From the NCBI GenBank assembly GCA_905221615.1, contig CAJNDT010002846.1:513001-577000 (forward strand): a DNA stretch of 64,000 bases, written 5' to 3'. The position numbers and the translations under genes are program-made. Under the pieces are notes generated by a model, which saw only the letters and a list, made by a program, of their open reading frames with translations, ran no database searches and was not told the origin of the DNA. This stretch comes from Symbiodinium sp. CCMP2592. Taxonomy: Eukaryota > Sar > Dinophyceae > Suessiales > Symbiodiniaceae. Below, piece after piece: positions 23,937 to 36,200 of this stretch (its first letter is position 1; each line of letters begins with the position of its first letter).

Positions 23937-24075
23937 CCTCAGAATAGGCAAAGTTATAGCCCAACACCTATAAAAAGGGCTATTATTCTACATACGTTCG
24001 GGGTCCAGGTAAGGTTATGTGTAAGAAGGCTATTATTCTACATACTTTCGGGGCCCAGGTAAGGTTTTGTGTAAG
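23937..24075. repeat. Dispersed repeat family V with internal duplication
   Basis: CCCAACACCTATAAAAAGGG then CTATTATTCTACATAC(G/T)TTC and GGGG(T/C)CCAGGTAAGGTT. The last two blocks are repeated in tandem at 23985 and 24031. Other copies are at 26425-26468 and 26668-26742. Confidence 0.6.
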
Positions 24076-24251
24076 GTTGAGGCCCCGAAGCTGATCCTTA
24101 CGCAGAGGCACAGAGACCCCGAAAGGCTGAAGCCATGAGCTCACACCCTTACCCCTAGGCTCTGAGGACTCATACGGGTTCCGTTAAAGGGATCTATAGG
24201 GGTACCTTTAAGGGGCTCCTTTAAGGGATCTATGGGGTTTTAGGGTTTAGG

Positions 24252-24347
24252 GATATAAATCCTGCATTACTCATAGTAAGGAAGTTTAGCATAATTCCCA
24301 TAGTTTAGGGCCATTAAGGTAGTGCAGGATTTATATCATCAACCGTA
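24252..24347. mobile_element. Hairpin element family G (opposite orientation)
   Basis: ATATAAATCCTGCATTACTC...ATAGTAAGGAA and TAGTGCAGGATTTATATCAT...CAACCG. The loop sequence is the reverse complement of that in the 19481 copy. Confidence 0.75.
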
Positions 24348-24504
24348 TTTCAAAGCTTTTGGACCCAAAGACCATACTGTATAATTAAGGCTTTTGGGCT
24401 AAGTATTTTGAGCCTCAGGGTAAAGGTCCCGGCATTTCCTTGGTAGGGTCCGGAACGTCCTAAGCAGAGCCCTTGGGTCTCTTTGGGGTCCAAGTCCTTA
24501 GCCC

Positions 24505-24603
24505 TAAGGCTCCATGTGCCCATAGTATATACATTGGCCCTGCAGTACCTGTTTAGAGACCTGTTTAAGGCCTACATATACTTTTTCGTTACATAGACCC
24601 TTA
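24505..24603. mobile_element. Hairpin element family C
   Basis: TAAGGCTCCATGTGCCCATA...GTATATACATTGGCC and AAGGCCTACATATACTTTTT...CGTTACATAGACCCTTA. Confidence 0.6.
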
Positions 24604-24750
24604 TACACACCTAAAACCCTTACGGTACCGTTATACTACCCTTAAAGGAACCCTTACGGAGCTTTAAGGTAGGGCACACCCGAAGACGAAGGCCCAGAAC
24701 CCTCCAGGGCCCCTCCAACCCGCAAGCTCCCAAGCCCCACAGTTCTGTTT

Positions 24751-25122
24751 GGATTGAAGTGTTTTAGGGTTTGGGTTTTAGGGTTTGGCAAGGAACGGTT
24801 CTAGGGTTCGGGGTTGAAAGGTTTTAGGGTGTGGGATTGAAGTGTTTTAGGGTTTGGGTTTTAGGGTTTGGCAAGGAACGGTTTTAGGGTTCGGGGTTGA
24901 AAGGTTTTAGGGTGTGGGATTGAAGTGTTTTAGGGTTTGGGTTTTAGGGTTTGGCAAGGAACGGTTTTAGGGTTCGGGGTTGAAAGGTTTTAGGGTGTGG
25001 GATTGAAGTGTTTTAGGGTTTGGGTTTTAGGGTTTGGCAAGGAACGGTTTTAGGGTTCGGGGTTGAAAGGTTTTAGGGTGTGGGATTGAAGTGTTTTAGG
25101 GTTTGGGTTCTAGGGTTTGGGG
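24751..25122. repeat. 83-bp tandem repeat, about 4.4 copies
   Basis: Copies start at 24751, 24834, 24917, 25000 and 25083. Each begins GGATTGAAGTGTTTTAGGGT, contains GGCAAGGAACGGTT and ends GGTTTTAGGGTGTG. The first copies differ by one base or so. The unit is built from telomere-like TTTAGGG/TTTTAGGG steps, so the array looks like a recently amplified piece of the general background. Confidence 0.9.
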
Positions 25123-26844
25123 TTGAAGGTTTCAGGGCTACGGGTTTAGGGTGTAGGAGCAGGGTGGAGGTTGCTTCAGGGTTGGCCTACTTTTTAGAGG
25201 TTTCGATTATACGATTTCCTTGTAAAAAGGTAAGATTATGATTTTTATATAAGTCCTTGAAAAAATGTGAGGATTGTGCAAGATTTTGGAGTCCACACAC
25301 GCAAACCCAAAGTGGTGAGCGCAGGCAAAAAAGGGCGAAGAAGAGCCGCTGTGTGCGCCTGTTTCGAGCTTCCGAGGCCAGCCGGCGTTCGTGTGAGTTT
25401 TTGTTTGGGAGATAGGGTTGAGGGTTTACAGTTATGGGAGTTTAGGGTTTAGGATTCCCATTCTCAAGGACTTATACAAGGACAGCATAGGAAGAAACCG
25501 TTAAAAACGGTAGGTTTTGGATGATCTAGAGGAAAGAGAGCGCCGGATGTGGATCTAAGGATTTCAGATTTGCGCTTTAGGGTTCAGGGTTGCGAGTCTG
25601 GTATTTGGATCCCAGTGGCCTTTCTGTGGATTTACCAGTCGATGGAAAGGCGACATAGATGAAGAGTAGTCTCCCTTCTGCCTCGTGGAGACCGTAGGTT
25701 CGAGGGTTTAGGGTTAAAGTCTCTCGATAACTCAAAACTATTCTGACTCTATATAGTGACTAGGCCCCTCTACCCAAGCTCCTGTAAATCCCCTTTCGAA
25801 CCCTGAAGATGCATTACAGAACTCTTTAGGGCTTTATGATTTTAGGGGTTTAGGGGTTAGGTTTTACCTTCTAAGGGTTTAGCGTTTCGGGTTGGGAGTT
25901 TCGGGTTTAGGGGTTTAGGGTTGCAGGAACCCTATTCTCATTCTCTCGCACATGGATGCTCCCAGCACCCGCAGCCCTCATTTCTCACAGAGTCAAAAAG
26001 TCACAGGTTTTGAAGGGTTCGAGGGATTCAGGTTTAATTTAAGATCTCAAGGCAAGGTCACGCTCAGTACATCGTTTCTGATCTAGGCAGTCAAGCCCGC
26101 AGGGGCTTGTAAGAATTGCTAAAGTATTCAATTTGGGCCTAGGGTTTACCCCATAACCTTTCGACGGATCATAAAACGGAACGTTTGAGCCTGGCGGTTC
26201 GGAAGTCTTTTTCTTCTGAGTTCATGTTCTTTTGTGATGTGGACCAGCCGAGAATACTGCGAGCACGCCAGGAATTAAAGCAGAGCACTTGATCAAGAAC
26301 GTGCGTGAGGCCAGCTGGAAGGGGGCCCCTATGCCTTGAAGCGGGTTTGCGGGGGTATGGTTTGGATCGCCTTTGAGTCTTGCAAAAACCACCAGAAGTA
26401 GATAAAATCGCAGTCCAACACCGTTTTTCATCGGCTAGTATTTCTACATACTTTCGGGGTCCAGGCGAGGAAGAGAAATTGCAGGCTCACAGCTTCCGAG
26501 TGTTTTTTTTCTGGGGACGGGGGCGGTGGAGTGGCGGCGGGTCCGTTTTAAGAGGTGGAAGGAGATGGGGCAGGTTCGAAGTGGCCATATCTTCTCTGAA
26601 TTAGGGCCCCTTTCTGGATCCTAAACATAGTACTGTACCTTTGTGAAAAGGAACCTCAATTCCTAAACCCTCAGAAGTAAGCAAAATAATTGCCCAACAC
26701 CTATAAAAAGGGCCATTATTCTACATACTTTCGGGGCCCAGGTTTAGAGGACTATCCACATCTGGGGCAGGTTACAAGCTTCGGAGCTTGCAGCCGAGGG
26801 TCGAGTCTTAGAACCGTAGGTCTGCATCCCAAAGCAGCATACCC

Positions 26845-26948
26845 AAAGGCTCCATGTACCTTTATGGTAGGTACTTTGGCCTTAAAGGGGTCCCTTTTCA
26901 GGTACTTTAAGGCCTAAGTATAGACTATATGGGTACATGGAGCCTTAG
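26845..26948. mobile_element. Hairpin element family C
   Basis: AAAGGCTCCATGTACCTTTA...GGTACTTTGGCCTTAAAG is mirrored by TTTAAGGCCTAAGTATAGAC...TATATGGGTACATGGAGCCTT. Confidence 0.75.
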
Positions 26949-27462
26949 GGAGAGGGGCCTGAGTACGTATGAATGCTTTTCGACACCGAAAGGGCTCCTT
27001 ATTGCAATCGTAGTATACTGCATCCCAATACACTTTTCTCATTAGTGAGGCTCCTGCAGCAGTTTGCAATAAGAGTTGCAGGACTCAAGACATCATTGCA
27101 GACTCCAGCACATAAGCCATGGCCTTGCGTTCGTGCCAGGTGCTGGATGAGATGGATGCCACCAGCAGGCTCTCGTTGAACAATGGGTTTGGATTTGGTT
27201 TGCGGGGTTTAGGGCACATAATCTACTCTCAACAGTGGGCTTAATTATTTGAGGACTTGAGGGGTGGCAGCTATCAGGTTCTCTAAAAAAAGCTCGCGGC
27301 TTGAGTTTAGCTTCAGCCACGGCTCAACACAACCCCCGCCATAAGTTATGGTAACGCATAGCCTTGGGGACACATGTTCAAGTCATGTTGGTGCGCACCG
27401 CTGCTGAATCGCTTTCGATGTTTGTACAACGACTGCCAACTTTGAGCAGCTAGACTCTCCTA

Positions 27463-27564
27463 ATGGTCCATGTACCCAAACAGTATATACTTTGGCCCCA
27501 AGGTATCTATATAGAAACTACTTTAAGGCCAAAGCATGTAGTATTTATTGGGTACATGGACCCT
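27463..27564. mobile_element. Hairpin element family C
   Basis: ATGGTCCATGTACCCAAACA...GTATATACTTTGGCC is mirrored by AGGCCAAAGCATGTAGTATT...TATTGGGTACATGGACC. Confidence 0.75.
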
Positions 27565-27694
27565 ATGTAAGCGCGTTAGTGTTATAGTCTCAAGTCACTG
27601 ACTACAGGGAGCCGGCCCCGAAGCCTCTGAACAGTCGCTGTAAAGAACGAGCCTGAGCTAGACCCATTGCTCCGCTTCTATGGTTGACCACCCT

Positions 27695-27805
27695 ACCTAT
27701 AGTCTCCATTGTAGTTGCTTTTTTTGGTTAACCAGTTTTATGGTTAGGACCCTATAATAGAGATTTTGGTTAACCAAAAAAGGAACTACAATGGAGACTA
27801 TAGGT
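27695..27805. mobile_element. Hairpin element family B, near-perfect copy
   Basis: ACCTATAGTCTCCATTGTAG...TTTTTTGGTTAACCAG and GGTTAACCAAAAAAGGAACT...ACAATGGAGACTATAGGT pair over about 38 bp. It can serve as the family reference. Confidence 0.85.
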
Positions 27806-28093
27806 AGAGTTTGATAAGGTTTTGCAAAGTATGAAGGTAAGACAGCAGCTACGATCGAAATTCCAGACACATTCGCTGCCGCTCGCATAAGATCCCATAC
27901 ATCTACATTGCTACATCGTCAGGTTTCAGGCTTTGGATTCTGGAGGAATCGTCGTGAAAGGCTTCGTTGCCACTGCCTGTACGCCTATAAAGAGGCAGCA
28001 TATGCCCTAGTTCTGTCTCCTGGGTGGTGAGATCTCGATTCCTCAGCTGCCCTGGAGAGTCAGGATGGTAGAAACCCTAAACCCTAAACCGGC

Positions 28094-28165
28094 TTGCGGG
28101 GCTTGACTGCTTCAACCGCCTGACCCGCAACGACTTCTTTGAGCTCAATATTCCAAGCTTCAAGC
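28094..28165 (+). CDS. Possible exon upstream of the TTLL domain
   Basis: The frame reads CFNRLTRNDFFELNIPSFKH, which is protein-like. No AG acceptor leads into it in a compatible frame, because TAA lies upstream after the nearest AG. It is only a candidate for a more N-terminal TTLL exon. Confidence 0.25.
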
Positions 28166-28193
28166 ATGTATGCTCTTGCAAGATCTTCTACGT

Positions 28194-28292
28194 ACCTATA
28201 GTCTCCATTGTAGTTCCTTTTTCGGTTACCTTATAGGATCCTAGGTATGGAGTTGGATAAGCCACAGAAAAACTACAATGGAGATTATAGGT
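28194..28292. mobile_element. Hairpin element family B
   Basis: ACCTATAGTCTCCATTGTAG...TTCCTTTTT is mirrored by AAAAACTACAATGGAGATTA...TAGGT. It lies about 235 bp before the first confident TTLL exon, probably in an intron. Confidence 0.75.
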
Positions 28293-28528
28293 ACTCCCCG
28301 ACATGACCCGGAGGCTTCAGTTCCTTCGAGCACAGAAGCCTTTTGGATTTAGGGACTTGGGTTTAGGATTTAGGGTTCGGGATTTAGGATTTAGGGTTCA
28401 GCATCCAGGGTTTAGTTTTTAAGGAGTTGGAGCTCTGTCCCTTTACCAGCAAGATTCTCAGAACCCCGCTGAACCCAAAACCCTGTAAGCCTGATAAATC
28501 TTCTAATCTTTAAATCCGCTTTGCACAG

Positions 28529-28604
28529 GCAGTTTGCCATCAACGGCTGCCGCAACGCATGGATCGTGAAGCCGTCTGGGAAGTCCCGCGGAAGAGGGAT
28601 CAAG
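28529..28604 (+). CDS. TTLL exon: nucleotide-binding loop
   Basis: After TTTGCACAG the exon reads (one leftover base) [20 protein letters not shown] followed by GRGIK. This is the Lys-Pro-x-Gly...Arg-Gly-Arg-Gly-Ile loop that starts the ATP-grasp core in TTLLs. A GT donor (GTGCCC) follows in phase 0. Confidence 0.88.
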
Positions 28605-31600
28605 GTGCCCGCTGCTGCTTCACACGAATCGTTCCAACCGGGCTACACAATGTGAAGAGTGCAGCTAAACACGACCCTAAGGGTCCTAACACTTTAGGGA
28701 ACCTCAAAATGTAGGATTTCTGAGACCCCAACCAGACCGAAGGCCTCTCCCTAGGAGATTCCGGACCCTCCTAAGATACCTGGACCCTTAGGGTAGTTTC
28801 TCGAACCCTTCACCCACAAGCTCTCCCTAGAGTAACCCATGGACCTTTAAATAAACAAGGAGATGTGACCCTAGCAGAAGGTATGTTTCCGTTTTTAAGG
28901 TTTAAGGTACCTGGGTTATTCTAGGTAGTCCAAAATCGATCCTGCATCAGGTTCAGAGGGGCAGAGACGTCTGGAAGCTTGGGAAACTAAAGGGTATTGA
29001 AAAAGAATTACCCAGTTCAAGTTGATGTAGGAACCTAATTAAGAAACCCTGGCCCTACAACACCAAAGTACGAGGATTCAAATGAAAGACGCTAATCAAG
29101 ACCCGGGGTTTCTTCATCAGGTTCCTGTACTAGCATGTTAAACCGTCTCATTTACTTTACAGCCCCATAATGATGAGCCGAAGTAGATTCCTAGACCCCC
29201 CAACTACCCTCTAATATACCCCAACTACTCCACCATTACGGACCATAAGGACTCTATTAAAGGGCCATTGGGGGCTCCTGGTTCTTCAAAGAGCAGAACT
29301 TTGGGCCCCCTGGTGAGTCTGCAATGTGGGCTCCAAGGCATGGAGCTTAGAGGCTGAAAACCGCGGCTTTAGGGTCCCCGTGCAGCGTGAATGGCTTGGT
29401 TGACAAAAGCCATAGTATAGATATACCAAGAAGTTGTTAGCCGGATGATAGAGAGATTAGATAGATAGATAGACAGATAGATAGGATTTGGGGACGTGCT
29501 GCGGTACCAAATCCCCTAAGCAAGGTACACTAGTACCCATAGGCTTGGGGCTATTGTGGGCTTCATGGATTGTTTTGCGAAGCCAGAAATTTTAATTGCA
29601 GGTAATGCGTGAGCTAGAGGAGATCTTCCGGCACAGCCCTAAACCCTAAGCCCACAACCCCAAACTCTTCTCGCAGGTAATGCGTGAGCTCGACGAGATC
29701 TTCCGGTACTGTGCCAGCGATGGCTTCCAGTGGGTCTGCCAGAAGTACATCGAAAGGTGGATCTGGCCAGTCCGAGTTTCTGGTTTGGGGTTTAGGGTTC
29801 AGGGTTTGGAGGGTTTAGAGGGTTTAGAGTAGAGGGTTTAGAGGGTTGTAGGGTTTGTAGGATTTGTCTTGCCCAAAAACTAGATTTTGGGCTTTCTGGT
29901 GCGTTGGTTTTTGTTGTTGGGGCTTATAGGGTTTAGAGGGTTTAGTGGGTTTAAGGGATTTAGGGCTTCGGGTTTCGATCCATCCTCACTTCCTGAAACT
30001 CAGAGCCTGAGAGCCCCTTCCCCCCACATTTGTTGACCTCACCCCTGAATTACACCTCCAATCATATTCCACCACCAGGCTGCGCAAATAGAAACACGGG
30101 CGAGGTCGCACAGTGTGAGGCATTTCGGCGTCCGTAGGCCTTTGGAAATACCACTAAACTATAAACCCTAAACCCTTAACCCTAAAAGTTTATAAAGCCT
30201 CACAATTCTAAAAGCCCAGAGCTCCAGAAACCCCATGCCCAAACCTTTGGCAAGCAAGCCTCATTGGAACCAGAATGCACCTGATATGCACTGCTGTCGG
30301 AAAACTTAAACCAAGGCGCACTGTTCTAGCCTATCTGTTTCTAGAGGGGTCCAAAGTCTTGTGGGATATATTGCCGATAAGATTTCTGAACCCCGAAACC
30401 CTAAAGTCCCTAAAACCGAAACACCCTACACCCTAAACCCCGAAACCCTTAACCTCTGCACCCCGAAGTCCCTAAACCCCTGAACCCTAAAGTCCTTAAA
30501 CCCTACACCCCTAAACCCTTGACCCTAAAGTCCCTAAACCCTAAACCCTCATAAACCCCAAAGACCCTAAAGTCCCTAAAGACCCTAAAGCCCCTAAACC
30601 CTAAACCCTACCCTAAGGGTCCAAAGGACCCAATAATCGGGTACTTGGGTTTAGGATAGTAGTTATGTAGCTCAATATTTAAGAGAGTATATGATTATTA
30701 TATATACTTGGACCCTTAGGGCTATAGAGTCCCTAAAGCCACGTTAGCGCCCAAAATGCTTTGTCCAGGCCGCAGCTCATCCACGGCTACAAGTTCGACA
30801 TTCGGCAGTGGGCCCTGGGCCAAGAAGTTCAGGTTTAGGTCTTATGGCTTCTAGGGTTTAGGGTTTAGGTCTAGGTCTTAGGGTGTATAGAGTTAAGGTT
30901 TAGGTCTTATGGCTTGTAGGGTTTAGGGTTCAGGGTTTAGGGTTTAGGGACTGTAGGGTTTGGGTCTCAGGGTTTATGGGGTTTCGGGGAAACTTTCGTC
31001 TGCTTGGGCAACCGCGATGCTGCAACGGCTGTCGCTGTGGCGCTCTAGGCTACTCCCCGGCCACAAAGAACCCTTATGCATTTATTTGGAGGGCGTCCTG
31101 GTGGGTAATGTAGGGTTCCGCTTGGGGATCGGTTTGTTGCGGAACTAAGATGCAGTACTATCTGTTGCTGGGCGTGCTAGAGTTCTTTTGCGACAGGGGT
31201 CTCTGTTTGCGGCTGCAGCTGCATTGCACCCCTACAAGAAACAGCGTGCAGCCGAACTTTATCTAACGCCCCAACCCCTTGGTCTCATGCACCAGACTCT
31301 ACATAAAGCAGCGATCCTTAAATTCCCCCAAGCCCATGCACATGTCTCCATTTGCTTTCAGCTGCGTTTGGTGAGCCAAGAAAAGATGGCAACTGGCACA
31401 CTTGGCCAATCTAAGGCATCCTGTTTTGCTTTTGGTGGTTCCCAATATTTCAATAAGCGCAGCCCATAAAAAGATCCTTGTTGCCAGGGTCCCAGCCGAG
31501 GAGACAAGAGGAAAGACTGCCTGGAGAGAATTCCCGAGGAATGGAGGGCAATAACAGTCAGGCAGCTGCAGGGAGTTCGGAAGGACATCATCAGACGCTG

Positions 31601-33186
31601 CCCTGCGCACATTGCCATGGAAGGCCTCATCTAAACGTGCCAACGTGTAAACCACTTTTCCCCTAAGCCCCAAAGGCCTTAATCCTTAAACCCCAAAACC
31701 TTAAAACGTATGAACCTCTAAACCCCCCACTGGCATATAAACCCTGAGCCCTAAACCAAAACCGCAACGTTGGCGCCAGAGGCTTGAGCCAAAGTCGGTT
31801 TCACAACCGAGCCCGGGTCAGCCAGGAGGCTACGGGTGCCATCGGCGCCTTTGTACCGGCCTCCGACAGCACCGAAAAGGAGGCCCCTACCTTCCCCCAA
31901 GGGTCCAAAGGACCCAATAATCAGGTACTCGGTTTTAGGATAGTAGTTATGTAGGTTAGGATTTGGGAGAGTATATGATTAGTAGGTACCTGGACCCTTG
32001 GGGTTCCAGCTGCAGTCAGTCTCCGTACGGTTTTGGGGTTTTGTTCATATAAAGCCCCAAAGAATATACTACAAGACAATACTGTGTTTATTCTGGTTCT
32101 ATGGGGGGGTATAGCAAGCACCAGATCCTACTTTTTTGTAGGTTCTTCTTATTATACACCCTAATATGGAATTTATCGGGATCCTACAAGAAAGCTGGTT
32201 CTGGTAGGTTAAGGCAGCGGGGTTTGAGAAGAAAGGGTACCCCAATACAGAAGTTAAGATTCTACGTTCCGTATAACAACGACCCCTGAATAGGGTACCC
32301 TGAGGTCCACGTCAAAGTAGAAAAGGGAGTCTTCCAAGAAGGCCACAGCGTTCACATCTCCGGCAAGGACTGTGGCGTGGTTACGTCCATCAAGTGGTGT
32401 TCGGACAACTGGAACTCCGTCCGAGACTGGCAGACACCCTTAACTCCAGAGGATGTTACCCTCTACGACTTCAACTACTACAGGCTCTCACCATCCACCG
32501 TGCCGACGGGCATCCTCACTGTAGGACTGACGGCATCTGAATGCAGCAGTGGCGATGTCTGCCTTCAAGAGGACACCCGTGCAAAAGGCCGCATCTCCTC
32601 CGTTGCAGACGAAGAGGTGAGGATTTTGGTGGACAGGGGCCAATTCGAAGTGAGTTGCTCGCTAGGACATCTGAGATTTACCCCTTAAGGGTCCCTTTAA
32701 GGGTTCCATGATAGGGATCCTCTGCGGACTCCATAGCATGTTTTCATGCATGCATCCGTCCATCTTGACACTTACTCTAAGGCTTTGGAGCCTTACGATG
32801 CCATATGCGCAAGACAGGGTTCTTTTATTGGATCCAGGAGGTCTTAGACGCGAACCGATTTCAGAGGCTTTACTATAAGGGGCCTTAACAATTACCAATA
32901 CTATTTTGGGGGTTCCTTATGAAAATTATAGTATAATGGCCCCAAAACCTTATTCTAATTTTAAGGCCCCTATATTTACAGGGCCAACCTAGGCTATCCG
33001 ATCACCATCGCTGGCAAAGTGGTGGGTTCTGCAGATGCCTTGCTCTGGAACGACGAGGTACGGCATTGCAGCTACGTCGAGCTTCTGACCAAGAAGCCAC
33101 AGAGACCAGGTCTTGTTAGTCTTGTTTATGCTGACAGAATTAACCACAACCACATCACGGCAGGTCTTAGCATATGACATATACAC

Positions 33187-33220
<34 letters not shown>

Positions 33221-36200
33221 CATATATATATATATATATATACATGTATAAGTTAATATAGAGGTAAGCAGCATTTGCAAGTGGGGGCTACAGACAATTT
33301 CTGCACCCTAAATCCCTGAATCCTTTATCGCGAAATCTTTAGCCGCAAGCGACTCAAGCTCGGGAAGTTTCGGTAGAATAGTAAATGCCTCAAAGGAATC
33401 CTTACAACAATCCCTTGAAGAACCCTTCAAACTCAGGAAGCCCAAGTATTTCGTATCCCATTGGTGGGGGGAGGGCGTCTTGGACTTTGTGGCCTGCTTG
33501 GAGCAGCATGCGACTATTCATTCACTGGGCTTGGATGCATCTGGGGTGCTCAATTTGGTAGCTTTTGAACCGTTTCCAAAATAGCACCCTTGAGTGTCAG
33601 AGGCTCATGTTTCAAGGAAGCTGAGCAAGCCAGGCGCCATATTGGGTTTGTGCTTATGCCAACGACCAACATGAGCTTGGGTCGGCTTTGGGCACAGACC
33701 CAAAAGCCAGCTCATTCTTCCGTGCGCTGATGGGCGAGGAGTGCAGGGGTGTTCTGCTGATACTCAACCGCCCCAGGCCTGGCAATATTCCAGCAGGCGT
33801 GCCTTTCACGAGGATCTGGTGCCTTGGTCCCCCGCAGTAGACTGCTAAGGTTTTTTGATCGAACAAGTTGAACACTTGCAAGCATAAGTGGTACTGGTAG
33901 CGGTTGTTATGACATAAAAATAGACTCACGCCCCCAGGTGCGTGTTTGAGCAGTTTGTGGCTCTGACTTCCGAGTATTCTCCCAAGCTGTCATTGGATAT
34001 CTGCTCTTGGGACGGCAAGGCCGCTCAACTTCTGGTGCAGGGACTCACCGACGCCGAAACTCGGTGTTCTTCTGGTTGGGTCTTAGGACTTTAACTTTTT
34101 GGGTTTCTATATGATCTATAATATGGAAGCTAAAATTTAACTTTTAGGAGGGGTTCAGAAGTCAGCCAAGGAAACTTAGTGGAAGAAGAGAAATTAGTAG
34201 GGTTGACTTCTGCAACCCCCCCCCCCCGAATCCCAAAGTTTTGGGAAGTTTGAGATTGATCTCCCTGATTTGGGGTTTGGGAGTTTCCGAAAATTAGGGG
34301 TACCTTATATGGTTTTTTATGATCAGGATCCTAGTATTTGGGGTACTATTTCAGGGTTCGTATTTTCGGAAAATCCCTTCAGGGTCTAGAGTTTGTGGGT
34401 AACTGGACAAGTAAGGAATCCAAGGAGGAGAACTTTCTGCCAGGGAAGGGCTATGGCAGAAAGCAGTCGAGAGAGGAGCACTTCCCTCTGGTCCCTTGGA
34501 TCTGGAGCGCTGTGGTATAGGGGCCTGGGTGGTTGGAATAGTTGGGGGCATAGTTAGATATACGTACCTATATATTAGGAGCCCTAAGGCTTACTAGGAT
34601 GGCTATGATGTATTTTGGCACTGGTAGTCACATATTTGTCGATACTATCAGAGCCCAGGTGATCTTGAAGCAGGGCCTTCATGCCGAACTGCAGAAAGCG
34701 GAGGCGTCCGTCCCGGCAGATCGAAATCGAATTCTCTCTTTGATCTCAAAGCAGGAGAGTACAGAAGGAGAACCCCCTCGAGAGCCTTGCAGCTAATATA
34801 GGGGCTTAAATGATTACCTATACTATTTTGGGGATTCCTTATTATAATCATAGTATCATATACCTCAAAACCTTATTCGAAGTACTAGGGACCCTTAGTA
34901 TTTCAGATCCGGTTTGAGCCGTAATTAAGTTGTGGCCGAAAACTAGTAGCCTAGTAGTCGGGCAGGCGCTACCTTTCTGATAACGGTTATAGTTCCCATA
35001 TCATCGCCAGTGTTTCAACCTCTAGTTCCCTAAGAGACTGGACAAGTATGTAGCCCTAAGCCCTCAGGTCCTAGAGCTTAAACCGAGTGGTACAGGCGTG
35101 CATGGGTCCCGTGCAGAAGGGGTCAAGGGCCAGGGATGCGGAGCGGGGGAACTTCTAAAACCCAATGCCTTTAAGGATGTACCTACCGACCTAAAGTCTC
35201 AAATGCAGCTTTTTTGGTTAAACCAGGTTTATGTTCAGGATCTTTAAGGCAACCCAGAAAAGTTCAATAATGGCATTACCAGACCATAGGCACGGATGTT
35301 AAGAGTCTGGGCTTTTCAGGGCTGGGCAGAGGACCCTAAAAAAAACCTTTCAGGATTTGGGAATGTTTAGAGTATGGGGCCAAAGTATAACATACTCTTT
35401 GGGTACATGGACCCATATACCCTAAACCCTTATGGTACCCTGAAGGGAACCCTTAAAGCAGAGGAACATCCAGAGTACGACCGCGTCAACTGTGCACTGC
35501 GGGGCCTTTTCGCCATCGCTGCGTGGCCTTGTGCAGTGAAAGCCGGACAGGCCAGTTGCTCACGGGTTTTGGGGGTTTGGGTCTAGGGTTTAGGGGTTTA
35601 GGAGTTGAGGGTTTAGGGGTTTAGGGTGTAGGGGTTTAGGGGTCTAAGGGTTAGGGTTTGGAGACAGACGGTTCCAGAAGTAACCTCTAGTCTCAATTGT
35701 AGTTGTAGTTCCTTTTTGGGGGTTTAACCAATTTCACATGTACGATCCTATACTTCTTCTTCATCATCATGATACTTGGGTTCTTCCTTCCTTAGGAATG
35801 ACTCAATCTCCTTGACTCGTCTTGATTGCTGTAAGGTAATTACAATGGAGACTAGGAGGCCTATTCCTCTAAGGGTTTTAATTTGTAGAGTGCCTGTCTG
35901 GGTTTAGGGATTACGGCGTCAGGATTTCCTTTAACTTGTTGGCTGTAAACTCAACTTTTCAACTCTTGGGGTTCTTATGAGGTAGTCGGTTCTGAAAGTT
36001 CCAACTTTTATTTTCTTGGGTTTTGGGCCAGTGAGTTAAGGGTTTATAGAGCTCCTGTGTGGGTTTGAGGCTTAGGAAGTTTTAGGGTTTAGGGTTAAGC
36101 ACGTTCGGTTTAGTTTTATTTCCTGAAATTTTGGGATCCTCGGGCTGGGTGGGTGTTATATCACTGCCGTAAACAACACCTTGATTGTAATGCTGCCCCG

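Noticed and set aside
24751-25122. CRISPR-like array
   Set aside because: The copies are tandem with no variable spacers, and the DNA is eukaryotic.
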